Source: Vibrio sp. DW001
GTDB taxonomy: Bacteria; Pseudomonadota; Gammaproteobacteria; Enterobacterales; Vibrionaceae
DNA length: 64,000 nucleotides
Assembly (NCBI RefSeq): GCF_029016285.1
Contig: NZ_CP091975.1
Span: 1,054,001-1,118,000, forward strand
Reading direction: 5' to 3'
Each line of letters starts with the position of its first letter. The first letter of the stretch is position 1. The notes under the pieces were generated by a model. That model did not search any database and was not told the DNA's origin. It saw only the letters and a list, made by a program, of their open reading frames with translations. The translations under genes were made by a program, and so were the position numbers. Positions 43,951 through 53,323 of this stretch are shown in pieces.

Positions 43951-44841
43951 ATGAAACTTAAGCTCAGTGAATTGGAAGCGTTTGTAGCTGTGGCAGAGTC
44001 CAACAGTTTTAATTTAGCAGCAGAGAGGTTGGAAACGGCAAGTTCGGTTGTAAGTCGGAGCATCAAAAAGCTGGAATCAGAATTGGAAACCACCTTGTTT
44101 AATCGGACGACACGAAGTGTCACTTTAACGGGTGAAGGTGCGTGGCTTATGGATAGGGCAAGACGTATCTCTGAAGAAATTGTTGCAATAGATCATCATT
44201 TTTCACAGAAGCATAAGCAACCGCAGGGGGCTCTAACTGTCGATGCCGCATCATCATTCGCTTTGAATGCGATAGTTCCGTTGTTATCAGAATTCGCTCG
44301 CCTCTACCCTGATATTGAGGTGACGCTTGTCAGTAATGATTCCATTACAGATTTAATCGAAAGAAGGGTGGATGTCGCCATCAGAGTAGGGTCGCTTAGT
44401 GATTCAACGTTAAAGGCTCGAAAATTAGGGTCCACTCAGCGCGGGTTGTATGCAAGCCCCAGTTACCTAAAGCAATTTGGTTATCCTGATTGCAGCACAC
44501 AATTATCTAAGTTCCAATGTTTAGGATTCGCCAAACATAAGTCTCTTAATACTTGGCCATTAATGGATGATACTGGTAATAGATTGGCTATTAACCCACA
44601 GATGAGTAGCAATAGTGGAGAGACGCTCAAGCAGATGGCTGTGAACGGGTTGGGTATTGCATGCCTATCCAACTTCACCGTTCATCAAGAGTTGGAGTCG
44701 GGTTTGCTAGAGCCTGTTTTAGAGCATCTCTGGGTGATTGAAAATATACCGATTAATGCCGTGTTTTATTCTGAACAATCACTAAGTCCAAGAGTCCGTG
44801 TTTTTATTGATTTCTTGGTGAAAGAAATAAAGTTAACGTAG
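43951..44841 (+). CDS. LysR-family regulator of the AhpD-like gene
   Basis: A 296-residue LysR regulator: helix-turn-helix LSELEAFVAVAESNSFNLAAERLETASSVVSRSIKKLE, then an effector domain (ALTVDAASSFALNAIVPLLSEFARLYPDIEV). GAGGAGAG precedes the ATG. Divergence from the AhpD-like gene and the palindrome between them indicate a local regulator, perhaps redox- or quinone-responsive as in similar pairs. Confidence 0.9.
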   Translation: MKLKLSELEAFVAVAESNSFNLAAERLETASSVVSRSIKKLESELETTLFNRTTRSVTLTGEGAWLMDRARRISEEIVAIDHHFSQKHKQPQGALTVDAASSFALNAIVPLLSEFARLYPDIEVTLVSNDSITDLIERRVDVAIRVGSLSDSTLKARKLGSTQRGLYASPSYLKQFGYPDCSTQLSKFQCLGFAKHKSLNTWPLMDDTGNRLAINPQMSSNSGETLKQMAVNGLGIACLSNFTVHQELESGLLEPVLEHLWVIENIPINAVFYSEQSLSPRVRVFIDFLVKEIKLT

Positions 44842-45013
44842 GGTTTTTATTGTTGGTATTTTGACTATAAACGAGCGTTTTAGTGTGTACTTCAATCTTG
44901 GTAACGGAGATTAAAACGTTGGATGAAAGATACTTTTACTCATGGATATAGTTTATAAATGATGACTAAACGTTACGATTTCACTCGGTGTTGAAGCACA
45001 AAACGGAGGGGGT

Positions 45014-45187
45014 ATGACCAAGAATAATAAAATGGGTTTGGGTATGACACTTGGCGCTGGATTAGGCGTTATATTTGGTGAATTTCTGTTTGATAATCAT
45101 GGTGTCGGAATCGCTATAGGCGCTTTCATCGGAATTCTATTGGCCGCTATACTACCCAGTACATCCAGAACACACACGAAAAAATAA
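45014..45187 (+). CDS. 57-residue glycine-rich membrane protein
   Basis: A short frame with a very strong ribosome site (GGAGGGG just before the ATG) encodes 57 residues: a basic start MTKNNKMG, then LGMTLGAGLGVIFGEFLF and VGIAIGAFIGILLAAIL, two glycine-zipper membrane segments joined by DNHG, and a basic tail. The layout is like other small two-helix glycine-zipper membrane proteins. Function unknown. Confidence 0.7.
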   Translation: MTKNNKMGLGMTLGAGLGVIFGEFLFDNHGVGIAIGAFIGILLAAILPSTSRTHTKK

Positions 45188-45223
45188 TAAAGTACCCTAG
45201 AACATAACAAGACCAGTTAGAAT

Positions 45224-45709
45224 ATGATGAAACTTATCCAATTGAATAGATTTCAAATTGAATCGTTATCCCAACATGCTACAAACTCTAGAGACGTGAT
45301 ATTTGTTGAAGGTTCAGTCCCTCCTATTCATGTTTTGAATCGCTCTCTTTATCTTTGTCACAACGCAGCAGAGGAGCTTTGGGCATTGCCTTATTTCATG
45401 CAGAAAGCATCACACATAATTGGATGTTGTGGATTTAAAGGTGTGCCTAAGAACACCCGAATCGAGATTGGCTACAATGTAGCTCCTGACGCAAGAGGGT
45501 TGGGGGCTGCTACTTTTGCCGTGCAACAGTTGTCCCAAATCGCATTTGACTCTGGCTTAGTTAAAACGGTTGTTGCATTGATTTCCTCAGACAACAAAGC
45601 GTCGTTAAGTGTCGTTCGAAAAAATGGTTTTTCATATAAAGAATTGATAATCGACGAAGAAGGTGAAGAACTTGAATTATGGCAATTAGACATTATGCTT
45701 GAAGCCTAA
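45224..45709 (+). CDS. GNAT-family N-acetyltransferase (RimJ/RimL-like)
   Basis: A 161-residue acetyltransferase. The core reads IEIGYNVAPDARGLGAATFAVQQLSQIAF (R-G-L-G-A acetyl-CoA loop), then NKASLSVVRKNGFSY, resembling RimJ/RimL-type enzymes. Substrate unknown. It follows the 57-residue membrane gene by 36 bp. Confidence 0.83.
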   Translation: MMKLIQLNRFQIESLSQHATNSRDVIFVEGSVPPIHVLNRSLYLCHNAAEELWALPYFMQKASHIIGCCGFKGVPKNTRIEIGYNVAPDARGLGAATFAVQQLSQIAFDSGLVKTVVALISSDNKASLSVVRKNGFSYKELIIDEEGEELELWQLDIMLEA

Positions 45710-45765
45710 TTAAAACAATGTCTTCAGCCAGAGAAGAGCGAAAGATATAAGGGAATGAGAGAAAA

Positions 45766-46065
45766 ATGATTCGTCATATAATGTTGGTGGAAATGAAACC
45801 AGAAGCCACGACCAAAGAAATTGAGGTAGCAGAGCAGGCTTTTATCGATATTCCGACTAAGATTGCAGGAATTGAAGCCGTAGAGTGGGGAATGAATAAT
45901 AGCCCAGAAGGAAAAAATAAGGCCTACGACTTAGCGATCGTAATGACGTTTACGGACGAAAGTGCTCGCAATATTTATTTGACTCATCGAGAGCACGATG
46001 CCCTCAAGGTCCATTTTAAGAAGATAATCCAAGATATCGTTGTTCTAGACTATACGGTGTATTGA
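45766..46065 (+). CDS. Dabb-family (stress-responsive alpha/beta barrel) protein
   Basis: A 99-residue protein matching the Dabb family: starts MIRHIMLVEMKPEAT, has VEWGMNNSPEGKNKAYDLAIVMTF, and ends with the typical HDALKVHFKKIIQDIVVLDY. These ferredoxin-like dimers have varied or unknown roles. It may be cotranscribed with the GNAT gene 56 bp upstream. Confidence 0.88.
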   Translation: MIRHIMLVEMKPEATTKEIEVAEQAFIDIPTKIAGIEAVEWGMNNSPEGKNKAYDLAIVMTFTDESARNIYLTHREHDALKVHFKKIIQDIVVLDYTVY

Positions 46066-46313
46066 GTCATCAATTATCGGTATGGCTGATAAGGTTGATT
46101 GATTTTAATGTGTCTTTACTTCTCAATAGCAAAGGCACTTAACGGTTTCTACAATACTGCCTCCCTTCTTCATTCTCCCCTGGAACATGTTACCCACATC
46201 TGAAAGTATGAAGTTAGCATTTTTATTATTCTTGTGCTCATCCAATGCTATGGCTAAAACAAAGCGATTAACTAAGATACTAGGCTGATTTTAGTCGGTT
46301 AATTGGGAAATAT

Positions 46314-48836
46314 ATGCGGGTAAATAGATTCATACTAAGTCGATGTAGGTGGTTACCATTGGTATGCCTATATGGAGGCTTAGCGTTGCTCGTTGGTTGT
46401 AACGGTGGGTCAGACAGTGGTGATCAAAGTTCCAACTTGGAAGGTGGATTGACGGTTACCTCACCAAGTCCGCAAATCTATGCCGAAGATATTTTTGTTG
46501 AACTTTTACAAGATTATGAGGTGTCTATTCCTATTGAACAGCGTGTATTTCGTTCAGATGGTGGCTCGGTAGAAATACATGATGTTAAAGTGGTGGGTAG
46601 CGATAGCCTTCATTGTAACGACGTCAGTTTTACCGATGATGAAATACAATTCAACACACGCGTTAGTGGCGTATGTGTTTATGAGTACTCAGTCAATGCT
46701 TCAATGTCTTCGCTTAGCCGATCATCAACATATTCAGATACAATAGACACAAAAGCATCGGCACATGCCTATATTGTCGTTCAACCTGAAGGCGCTGCGG
46801 TGACGAGTTCAAACCTTCTCCCTATTCTTTCCGTTGTCGCGGGTACGAGTGAACTCGTGATAGATATTGAAGATGATCTTGGATCTGATTTTCCATCAGG
46901 TGCCGAGCTAAATGAGGCCGTGACGGTACTCGGTACTGGCGTCGCCCGTGTCGATACAACGGATAACACCATTACATTTTTTGGCGGCAACACGGGCGTC
47001 ACGCGATTGATCTATTCCCTCTCTGCATCTGATGGAGCGGTTTCTTTGGGTGTTATTGATATCACGACCTCGACACAGACGGCGAATGTTCATCCTGTGT
47101 TTACTGATTTTGAGTATAGCGGCACGATGAGTATCAATCTTGAAAAGAGTGAATTGACTGGCACTATTGATGTTGCGCCTTATGTCTCAGATCCTGACAG
47201 CGGACAGTCACTTCAAATTATCGGCTACAGAGGATTTAACATTACCTTGAGTAGCGCCGCTTCTGATCCTTCTAGCCCAACAAAATTTGATTTTAAGGTT
47301 AACCTTGCGGGTGTTTATTATGTCTCTGTGACGATTACCGACCATCATGGTGGTTATACCACAGGTTTCGTAAAGATAAATGTTAACAATATGTTTTCAC
47401 CTATCTCAGTAGATAAAACCTTATTCTTGCCGCCTATTTCCTTTGTTGAGGCACAGTATTCAGGTTTTGCGTATACGGGGAGTTATAAGGAAACGAAAGC
47501 CACTGGACCGGAAGGTTTTGTCATGGCGCTCGTGACGTATGATATCGCTGATGCGATTTGCAAATCAAAAGGAGGACGCCTGCCCAGTGTGCAGGAGATG
47601 GACGCCTTTGTAGAACAAGAGACGTCAAATAAACTGTGGGGTGATACCAATAAACAGTGGCCAATTGGAAAAGCGTATTTTACGCAAAGTGTTTCAGGTG
47701 ATAATACTCACATGTACATTTTCAATACCTTCAGCATTCCGGCGTTAGGCATACAAACTAGCGTCCAAAACGCACTGGGTTATGTGTCTTGTGTTGATAT
47801 GACGCCAGTCAGTCTGTCGATAGATAATGAGCGCGTTTACATCAATGTTACCTCCACACTCACCGCATCTTTCGAAACCTCTCTGGGGCTTAAGTACCCT
47901 TATAATAAACCGTTAACATGGTCTATGATTGCCGGTGATGCTTATGTGACCTTGATTGGCGACCAAGCAGAAGGGGATTCAGAGGGAGTGGCGACCATTA
48001 AAACGGTCAATCACACCAACAAGCTCATCACAACCAAAGATATTTCGATTATAGACAAACCAGAGTTGATAATGGATGTCGTGAATGGTTCAGTGAATGA
48101 AGGTATTGCGTTTACATCAACCACGCCATCACTCAGTGGTGGCTTTGGCACTATTATCTGGTCAGTGAGCGGTGACGATTCGAAAAATGTCGATATTAAT
48201 AGCTCAACTGGTGTGGTCAGTATGGCGGCAATGGATTACGAAAATCCACTAGACAGTGACAAAAACAATGCCTATGACATTACGGCAAAAGCCACCGATA
48301 TCGATGGAAATAGCCAGTCAAAAGTAATGGTGATCACCGTCATCAATCAATATAAAAGCGGACTTATTGGTACTAGCAATAACGGTTTAGGACCGTGTCC
48401 AAGTGAAATCGAATACAGTAAAACGGTGCAATGTAGCGTAGAGATACTGGCTGCCGAGCTATCAAATGGTGGAATTGACCTGCATATGAATACCATTCTC
48501 GATGGCGTCTATGAAGGCGGTGCATTATTGGCTGGTGGGACGAATGGTAATTTTGTGAGTGCCCATATCAATCTAACAAAACTGAACAAAATCCAAGGTT
48601 ATGTTCGACGATCTGGTTTCGACGCTGTTGAGTTCCAGCTAAATCTACAAAAAATCATATGGGAATATAAAGATGACGCTACATCATATGAGATAGTAGG
48701 GAATGATGGCTCCGTTGGTATGAACACCTCTGGTAAGACTATTTCCAATATTGATACTGTCGAAAAAATTCGGTTTCATGTTCAACAGTACGCTGGAAAC
48801 CGTTATATAAGAGCAATAGAATTATATTACGAATAA
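46314..48836 (+). CDS. Large surface lipoprotein with Ig/cadherin-like repeats
   Basis: An 840-residue lipoprotein (lipobox LLVGC). The body is beta-rich, with several Ig/cadherin-like segments, for example DVAPYVSDPDSGQSLQIIGY and the putative-Ig-like VNGSVNEGIAFTSTTPSL then DYENPLDSDKNNAYDITAKATD, a cadherin-type repeat. A segment around residues 380-500 has a Cys-bearing motif KGGRLPSVQEMDAFV like those in sulfatase-modifying/FGE-like or C-type-lectin-like domains. The C-terminal about 150 residues (KIQGYVRRSGFDAVEFQLN ... RYIRAIELYY) weakly recall a jacalin-like lectin. Likely an adhesin or surface binder. Confidence 0.6.
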   Translation: MRVNRFILSRCRWLPLVCLYGGLALLVGCNGGSDSGDQSSNLEGGLTVTSPSPQIYAEDIFVELLQDYEVSIPIEQRVFRSDGGSVEIHDVKVVGSDSLHCNDVSFTDDEIQFNTRVSGVCVYEYSVNASMSSLSRSSTYSDTIDTKASAHAYIVVQPEGAAVTSSNLLPILSVVAGTSELVIDIEDDLGSDFPSGAELNEAVTVLGTGVARVDTTDNTITFFGGNTGVTRLIYSLSASDGAVSLGVIDITTSTQTANVHPVFTDFEYSGTMSINLEKSELTGTIDVAPYVSDPDSGQSLQIIGYRGFNITLSSAASDPSSPTKFDFKVNLAGVYYVSVTITDHHGGYTTGFVKINVNNMFSPISVDKTLFLPPISFVEAQYSGFAYTGSYKETKATGPEGFVMALVTYDIADAICKSKGGRLPSVQEMDAFVEQETSNKLWGDTNKQWPIGKAYFTQSVSGDNTHMYIFNTFSIPALGIQTSVQNALGYVSCVDMTPVSLSIDNERVYINVTSTLTASFETSLGLKYPYNKPLTWSMIAGDAYVTLIGDQAEGDSEGVATIKTVNHTNKLITTKDISIIDKPELIMDVVNGSVNEGIAFTSTTPSLSGGFGTIIWSVSGDDSKNVDINSSTGVVSMAAMDYENPLDSDKNNAYDITAKATDIDGNSQSKVMVITVINQYKSGLIGTSNNGLGPCPSEIEYSKTVQCSVEILAAELSNGGIDLHMNTILDGVYEGGALLAGGTNGNFVSAHINLTKLNKIQGYVRRSGFDAVEFQLNLQKIIWEYKDDATSYEIVGNDGSVGMNTSGKTISNIDTVEKIRFHVQQYAGNRYIRAIELYYE

Positions 48837-48931
48837 CGATCTGTGGACTGGCATTAATATTGGTCGCAAATTTACTTAGCTTGATATAGGTTTGTGGTCA
48901 AGCAAGAGACGGCGTATTACTGTCGTAAAGA

Positions 48932-48966
48932 AAAAAGAGGCAGTCCGGAAATGGGCTACCTCTTTC
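48932..48966 (-). terminator. Terminator of metG
   Basis: Minus-strand hairpin with arms AAAGAGGTAGCCC and GGACTGCCTCTTT (one mismatch, one wobble), followed by TTTTTTC. It lies about 55 bp past the metG stop. Confidence 0.75.
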
Positions 48967-49020
48967 TACGAGTAGGTTAAATTTAGCTAGCTAATCAACT
49001 TAAATTAACCATTGATGGTA

Positions 49021-51066
49021 TTACATCACACGCATGCCCGGTTGAGCACCTTCATGCGGCTCTAATATCCAAAGGTCATTTCCACCTGGCCCTGCGGCTA
49101 AAACCATACCTTCCGACATACCGAATTTCATCTTACGTGGTTTTAGGTTCGCCACCATAACGGTATGTTTTCCGATTAGATCTTCAGGCTTATAAGCCGA
49201 CTTGATACCTGCGAATACTTGACGCGTTTCACCACCGATATCAAGCTCAAGCTTGAGTAATTTGTTGGCTTTAGGTACGGCTTCGCAAGAGACTATCTTA
49301 GCGATTCGTAGATCAACTTTAGCAAAGTCATCAAATTCTATTTCATCGGCGACTGGGTCTTTGCAGAGCTCGGTCTCAGGTGAGGCTGCTTTTTCTTTCG
49401 CTGCTTGTTCTGCGGCGGCATCTTCTTTTGACGCCTCGGTCATCGCCTCAACATTTTTAGGGTCGATACGATTGAATAAGGCTTTAAATTTCGTGATGTC
49501 ATGGTCAACAAGAGGTTCAGCAATGCCATCCCAAGTAAGTTCTTGGTTTAAGAAGGCCTCTGTTCTTGCGGCTAGGTCCGGCATCACAGGTTTGAGATAC
49601 GTAATAAGCACACGGAATAAGTTGATACCAACAGAACAGATATCTTGCAGTTCTTGGTCTTGACCTTCTGTTTTAGCCACGACCCAAGGGGCCTTTTCGT
49701 CCACATATTGATTGGCTTTATCTGCTAAGGCGGTTATTTCTCGAATAGCACGACTAAACTCACGTGATTCATATAATCCCGCAATCTTCTCAGCAGCAGC
49801 GACAAACTCAGCGTACAATTCAGGTTCTGCAAATTGAGCGGACAACTTCCCTTCAAATCGCTTGGTAATAAAGCCTGCATTTCGTGACGCTAGATTAACA
49901 ATCTTATTGACGACATCTGCGTTAACTCGCTGTGTGAAATCTTCTAAGTTAAGGTCTAGATCATCAATACGGTTATTTAATTTAGCGGCATAATAATAAC
50001 GTAAACATTCAGGATCTAAGTGCTTCAGGTAAGTTGCTGCTTTAATAAACGTCCCTTTCGATTTGGACATTTTCGCACCATTAACCGTGACATAACCGTG
50101 TACGAATACATTATTCGGCTTACGGAACCCTGCTCCGTCTAGCATCGCAGGCCAGAAAAGGCTGTGGAAATAGACGATGTCTTTACCGATAAAGTGATAA
50201 AGCTCGGTAGTGCTATCTTCGGCCCAATACTCATCAAAGTTAAGATCATCTCTTTTATCACAAAGATTCTTAAATGAACCCATATAACCGATTGGAGCAT
50301 CAAGCCAGACATAGAAAAACTTGTTCTTTTCACCTGGGATTTCAAATCCAAAATAAGGGGCATCGCGAGATATATCCCATTGTTTCAGCCCAGATTCAAA
50401 CCATTCTTGCATTTTATTGGCGGTTTCAGTTTGAAGAGATCCAGAACGTGTCCACGTTTTAAGCATGCTTTCAAACTGTGGCAGGTCAAAAAAGAAGTGC
50501 TCAGAATCTTTCATCACTGGAGTCGCGCCAGATACCGCTGATTTTGGGTTTATCAAATCTGTTGGGCTGTAGGTCTCACCACAATTATCACAGTTATCGC
50601 CATATTGGTCTTCAGATTTACACTTAGGACAGGTTCCCTTTACGAAACGATCAGGTAGGAACATCTCTTTTTCAGGGTCAAATAACTGAGAAATAGTGCG
50701 GCTAGAAATGAAGCCACTCTCTTTAAGTCGAGTGTATATCAAACCTGCTAACTCGCGGTTCTCATCGCTATGAGTACTGTGATAATTGTCAAAGCTAATA
50801 TCGAAGCCAGCAAAATCTTTTTGATGCTCTTCACTTACAGCAGCGATCATTTCTTCTGGTGATATTCCCATCTGCTGTGCTTTTAGCATGATTGGTGTGC
50901 CATGAGCATCGTCCGCACAGATGAAGTTTACTGTGTTGCCTCGTAGCCTTTGGTATCGAACCCAGATATCTGCTTGGATATGCTCAAGCATATGACCAAG
51001 GTGGATTGAACCGTTAGCGTACGGAAGGGCACAAGTTACCAAAAGTTTTCTTGGATCAGTTGCCAT
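49021..51066 (-). CDS. metG: Methionine-tRNA ligase
   Basis: A 681-residue class I aminoacyl-tRNA synthetase that charges tRNA-Met. HLGH is at 22-25, the zinc knuckle Cys146/149/159/162 ([17 protein letters not shown]) is complete, and KMSKS is at 332-336. A C-terminal EMAP/Trbp111 dimerisation-tRNA-binding domain (about 575-681, [18 protein letters not shown]) follows an Ala/Glu-rich linker. Length is normal for the long bacterial form. Its divergent neighbour mrp is the usual gammaproteobacterial arrangement. Confidence 0.97.
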   Translation of the reverse strand: MATDPRKLLVTCALPYANGSIHLGHMLEHIQADIWVRYQRLRGNTVNFICADDAHGTPIMLKAQQMGISPEEMIAAVSEEHQKDFAGFDISFDNYHSTHSDENRELAGLIYTRLKESGFISSRTISQLFDPEKEMFLPDRFVKGTCPKCKSEDQYGDNCDNCGETYSPTDLINPKSAVSGATPVMKDSEHFFFDLPQFESMLKTWTRSGSLQTETANKMQEWFESGLKQWDISRDAPYFGFEIPGEKNKFFYVWLDAPIGYMGSFKNLCDKRDDLNFDEYWAEDSTTELYHFIGKDIVYFHSLFWPAMLDGAGFRKPNNVFVHGYVTVNGAKMSKSKGTFIKAATYLKHLDPECLRYYYAAKLNNRIDDLDLNLEDFTQRVNADVVNKIVNLASRNAGFITKRFEGKLSAQFAEPELYAEFVAAAEKIAGLYESREFSRAIREITALADKANQYVDEKAPWVVAKTEGQDQELQDICSVGINLFRVLITYLKPVMPDLAARTEAFLNQELTWDGIAEPLVDHDITKFKALFNRIDPKNVEAMTEASKEDAAAEQAAKEKAASPETELCKDPVADEIEFDDFAKVDLRIAKIVSCEAVPKANKLLKLELDIGGETRQVFAGIKSAYKPEDLIGKHTVMVANLKPRKMKFGMSEGMVLAAGPGGNDLWILEPHEGAQPGMRVM

Positions 51067-51285
51067 ACTTAATAATTCACTTTAATTAGGAGGTAAAAAT
51101 CAGGTTGTAATACTACCTTATACAAGGCGTTACTCCAAGAATGTAAACATTTATTCCACGAAGTTTTTGGGGTTTAGCTGTGGAGGTTCGAGTGTTAGCA
51201 TGTAAGAAATGAATAAAATTCAATTCGATATCCAAATAGAACGAATAATTTGTTTGTCATGATGGGTATTACTAGGAGCAAATGC

Positions 51286-52350
51286 ATGTCTATATTCGAT
51301 TCAAAAGAAGAACTTGTCGGTTGGCTAAACCAATTTCAGCATCCTCTGCTCATCGAACGTTGGGCCGAAGATTCGTCCATTGTAAAGCGGCTAAAAAATG
51401 GCAGCGTGAGCATAGAATTACCATTCTATTCATTAGATTTACATCGTTCACTCATTCGTTGGGTTGAGAACCAAGATGTTGACGCCCAAAGAGTGTCCGT
51501 TTCTATCAATGTTGCAGCATTGGAAACGGTGGTTAAATCGGAACTCTTTAACATAAAAAACATCATCGCCGTTACCTCAGCGAAAGGAGGCGTCGGTAAA
51601 TCAACCACGGCGGTGAACCTCGCGTTAGCTTTGAGTACCCAAGGTGCCCAAGTGGGGTTACTTGATGCTGATATCTACGGACCATCGGTACCAATGATGC
51701 TAGGTAAAGAAGATGAGTCACCGGACGTGCGTGATAATCAATTTATGATCCCGATTGAGTCATGTGGTATTTACACCAATTCGATAGGCTATTTGGTTGA
51801 CAAGGCAGAAGCGGCGATTTGGCGTGGACCAATGGCTTCTAAGGCGCTAGCACAGTTGTTGAATGAGACCGATTGGCCACCATTAGATTATCTTGTTATC
51901 GATATGCCTCCCGGCACGGGTGATGTGCAACTGACGCTTTCACAGAGTATTCCTGTCACAGGCGCTGTGATTGTTACCACACCGCAAGATCTCGCATTAG
52001 CCGATGTCCGAAAAGGATTGGCAATGTTTGAGAAAGTCGATGTTCCTGTCATTGGGGTTATTGAGAATATGAGTTATCACATCTGTAGCCATTGTGGTGA
52101 AAAAGAGCATATATTCGGCCAAAATGGGGCAGTAAAAGTGGCACAGGAGTTTGGAGCGAGTTTACTGGCTCAAATACCACTGCATATTTCGATGCGTGAA
52201 GATATCGATGCTGGCAAACCGACCGTTTATGCACGTCCAGATAGTGAGCATGCTCAAATATACCTGCAATTGGCAGAAAAAATGGCGAGCAGCATGTATT
52301 GGTCGGGTAGTGCTAAACCAAAAAGCATTCCTTTTACAAATTTAAGCTAA
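51286..52350 (+). CDS. mrp: Mrp/ApbC iron-sulfur cluster carrier
   Basis: A 354-residue P-loop ATPase that carries and delivers [4Fe-4S] clusters. An N-terminal DUF59-like region (1-85) precedes the deviant Walker A KGGVGKST at residues 100-107. YDMPPGTGDVQLTLSQ is the family signature, and a late CSHC pair (HICSHCGEKEHIFG) binds the bridging cluster. ATG 51286 is preceded by AGGAGC, so I prefer it to the frame opening at 51250. Divergent from metG. Confidence 0.94.
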   Translation: MSIFDSKEELVGWLNQFQHPLLIERWAEDSSIVKRLKNGSVSIELPFYSLDLHRSLIRWVENQDVDAQRVSVSINVAALETVVKSELFNIKNIIAVTSAKGGVGKSTTAVNLALALSTQGAQVGLLDADIYGPSVPMMLGKEDESPDVRDNQFMIPIESCGIYTNSIGYLVDKAEAAIWRGPMASKALAQLLNETDWPPLDYLVIDMPPGTGDVQLTLSQSIPVTGAVIVTTPQDLALADVRKGLAMFEKVDVPVIGVIENMSYHICSHCGEKEHIFGQNGAVKVAQEFGASLLAQIPLHISMREDIDAGKPTVYARPDSEHAQIYLQLAEKMASSMYWSGSAKPKSIPFTNLS

Positions 52351-52509
52351 AGCGATGTTTGTAAAATATAATTGGTATTTTTGATAGGTAGCTGTACGGT
52401 TTTGCTTCTTTATTATCGTATAGCTGCATTCTCTTGATACAAATCCTAGTATCTGGTCAGAGTAATCTCTATAATTACACGGTTTATTCCATTGTCCCAA
52501 GTGTAGATC

Positions 52510-53151
52510 ATGTCTGAAAATAATAATTGCGTCATCGTAGGTATTGCTGGCGCGTCTGCGTCCGGAAAGAGTTTAATCGCAAGTACAATTTATAATGAAT
52601 TGAAAGCCAAGGTCGGCGATCACCAAATTGGTGTTATAACAGAGGATTGCTACTACCAAGATCAAAGCGACTTGAGTATGGAGGATCGAGTAAAAACAAA
52701 TTATGACCATCCGAATGCTCTCGATCATGACTTGCTGTGCGATCACCTAGAATCGTTGATGAAAGGGGAAACGGTTGAGATTCCTGAGTATAGTTATACG
52801 GAGCATACTCGTGTAGAGCAAACAACAAAGTTCACCCCAAAAAAAGTAATTATTTTAGAAGGCATTCTGCTATTAACAGAACCAAGGTTACGTAGTTTAA
52901 TGCATGCTTCTATTTTCATGGATACGCCACTAGACATATGCTTACTTCGACGTGTGACTCGCGATGTGCAAGAGCGTGGTAGAACGATGGAATCAGTTTT
53001 GAAACAATATCAAAAGACGGTTCGACCTATGTTTATGCAGTTTATTGAACCATCGAAACAATATGCAGATATCATCGTTCCTCGTGGTGGAAAAAACAGA
53101 ATCGCTATTGATGTATTGAAAGCTCATATTGGTAAATTACTGACTTCTTAA
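52510..53151 (+). CDS. udk: Uridine kinase
   Basis: A 213-residue pyrimidine-salvage kinase, phosphorylating uridine or cytidine. The P loop is GASASGKS (14-21); [21 protein letters not shown] and [21 protein letters not shown] are standard Udk motifs. Length matches E. coli (213). The gene lies 160 bp after mrp and ends before a clear hairpin terminator. Confidence 0.96.
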   Translation: MSENNNCVIVGIAGASASGKSLIASTIYNELKAKVGDHQIGVITEDCYYQDQSDLSMEDRVKTNYDHPNALDHDLLCDHLESLMKGETVEIPEYSYTEHTRVEQTTKFTPKKVIILEGILLLTEPRLRSLMHASIFMDTPLDICLLRRVTRDVQERGRTMESVLKQYQKTVRPMFMQFIEPSKQYADIIVPRGGKNRIAIDVLKAHIGKLLTS

Positions 53152-53211
53152 TTTTAAGATAATGAGCAGTTAACAGGCTTATTGCATTAAATTGATAATA
53201 TGTAGTTGAAT

Positions 53212-53236
53212 AAATGGCACTTTATGTGCCATTTTC
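53212..53236 (+). terminator. Terminator of udk
   Basis: AAATGGCAC (53212-53220) and GTGCCATTT (53226-53234) make a perfect 9-bp stem with a TTTAT loop, 60 bp past the udk stop, followed by TTCTGTCTT. Confidence 0.75.
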
Positions 53237-53323
53237 TGTCTTAAGAAAACAATACTATTATACCTATAATTTATTATTGCTAGGACGAGGCTGCTGCCTC
53301 ATTTTTTTGCAAAGGAAAAGTGA

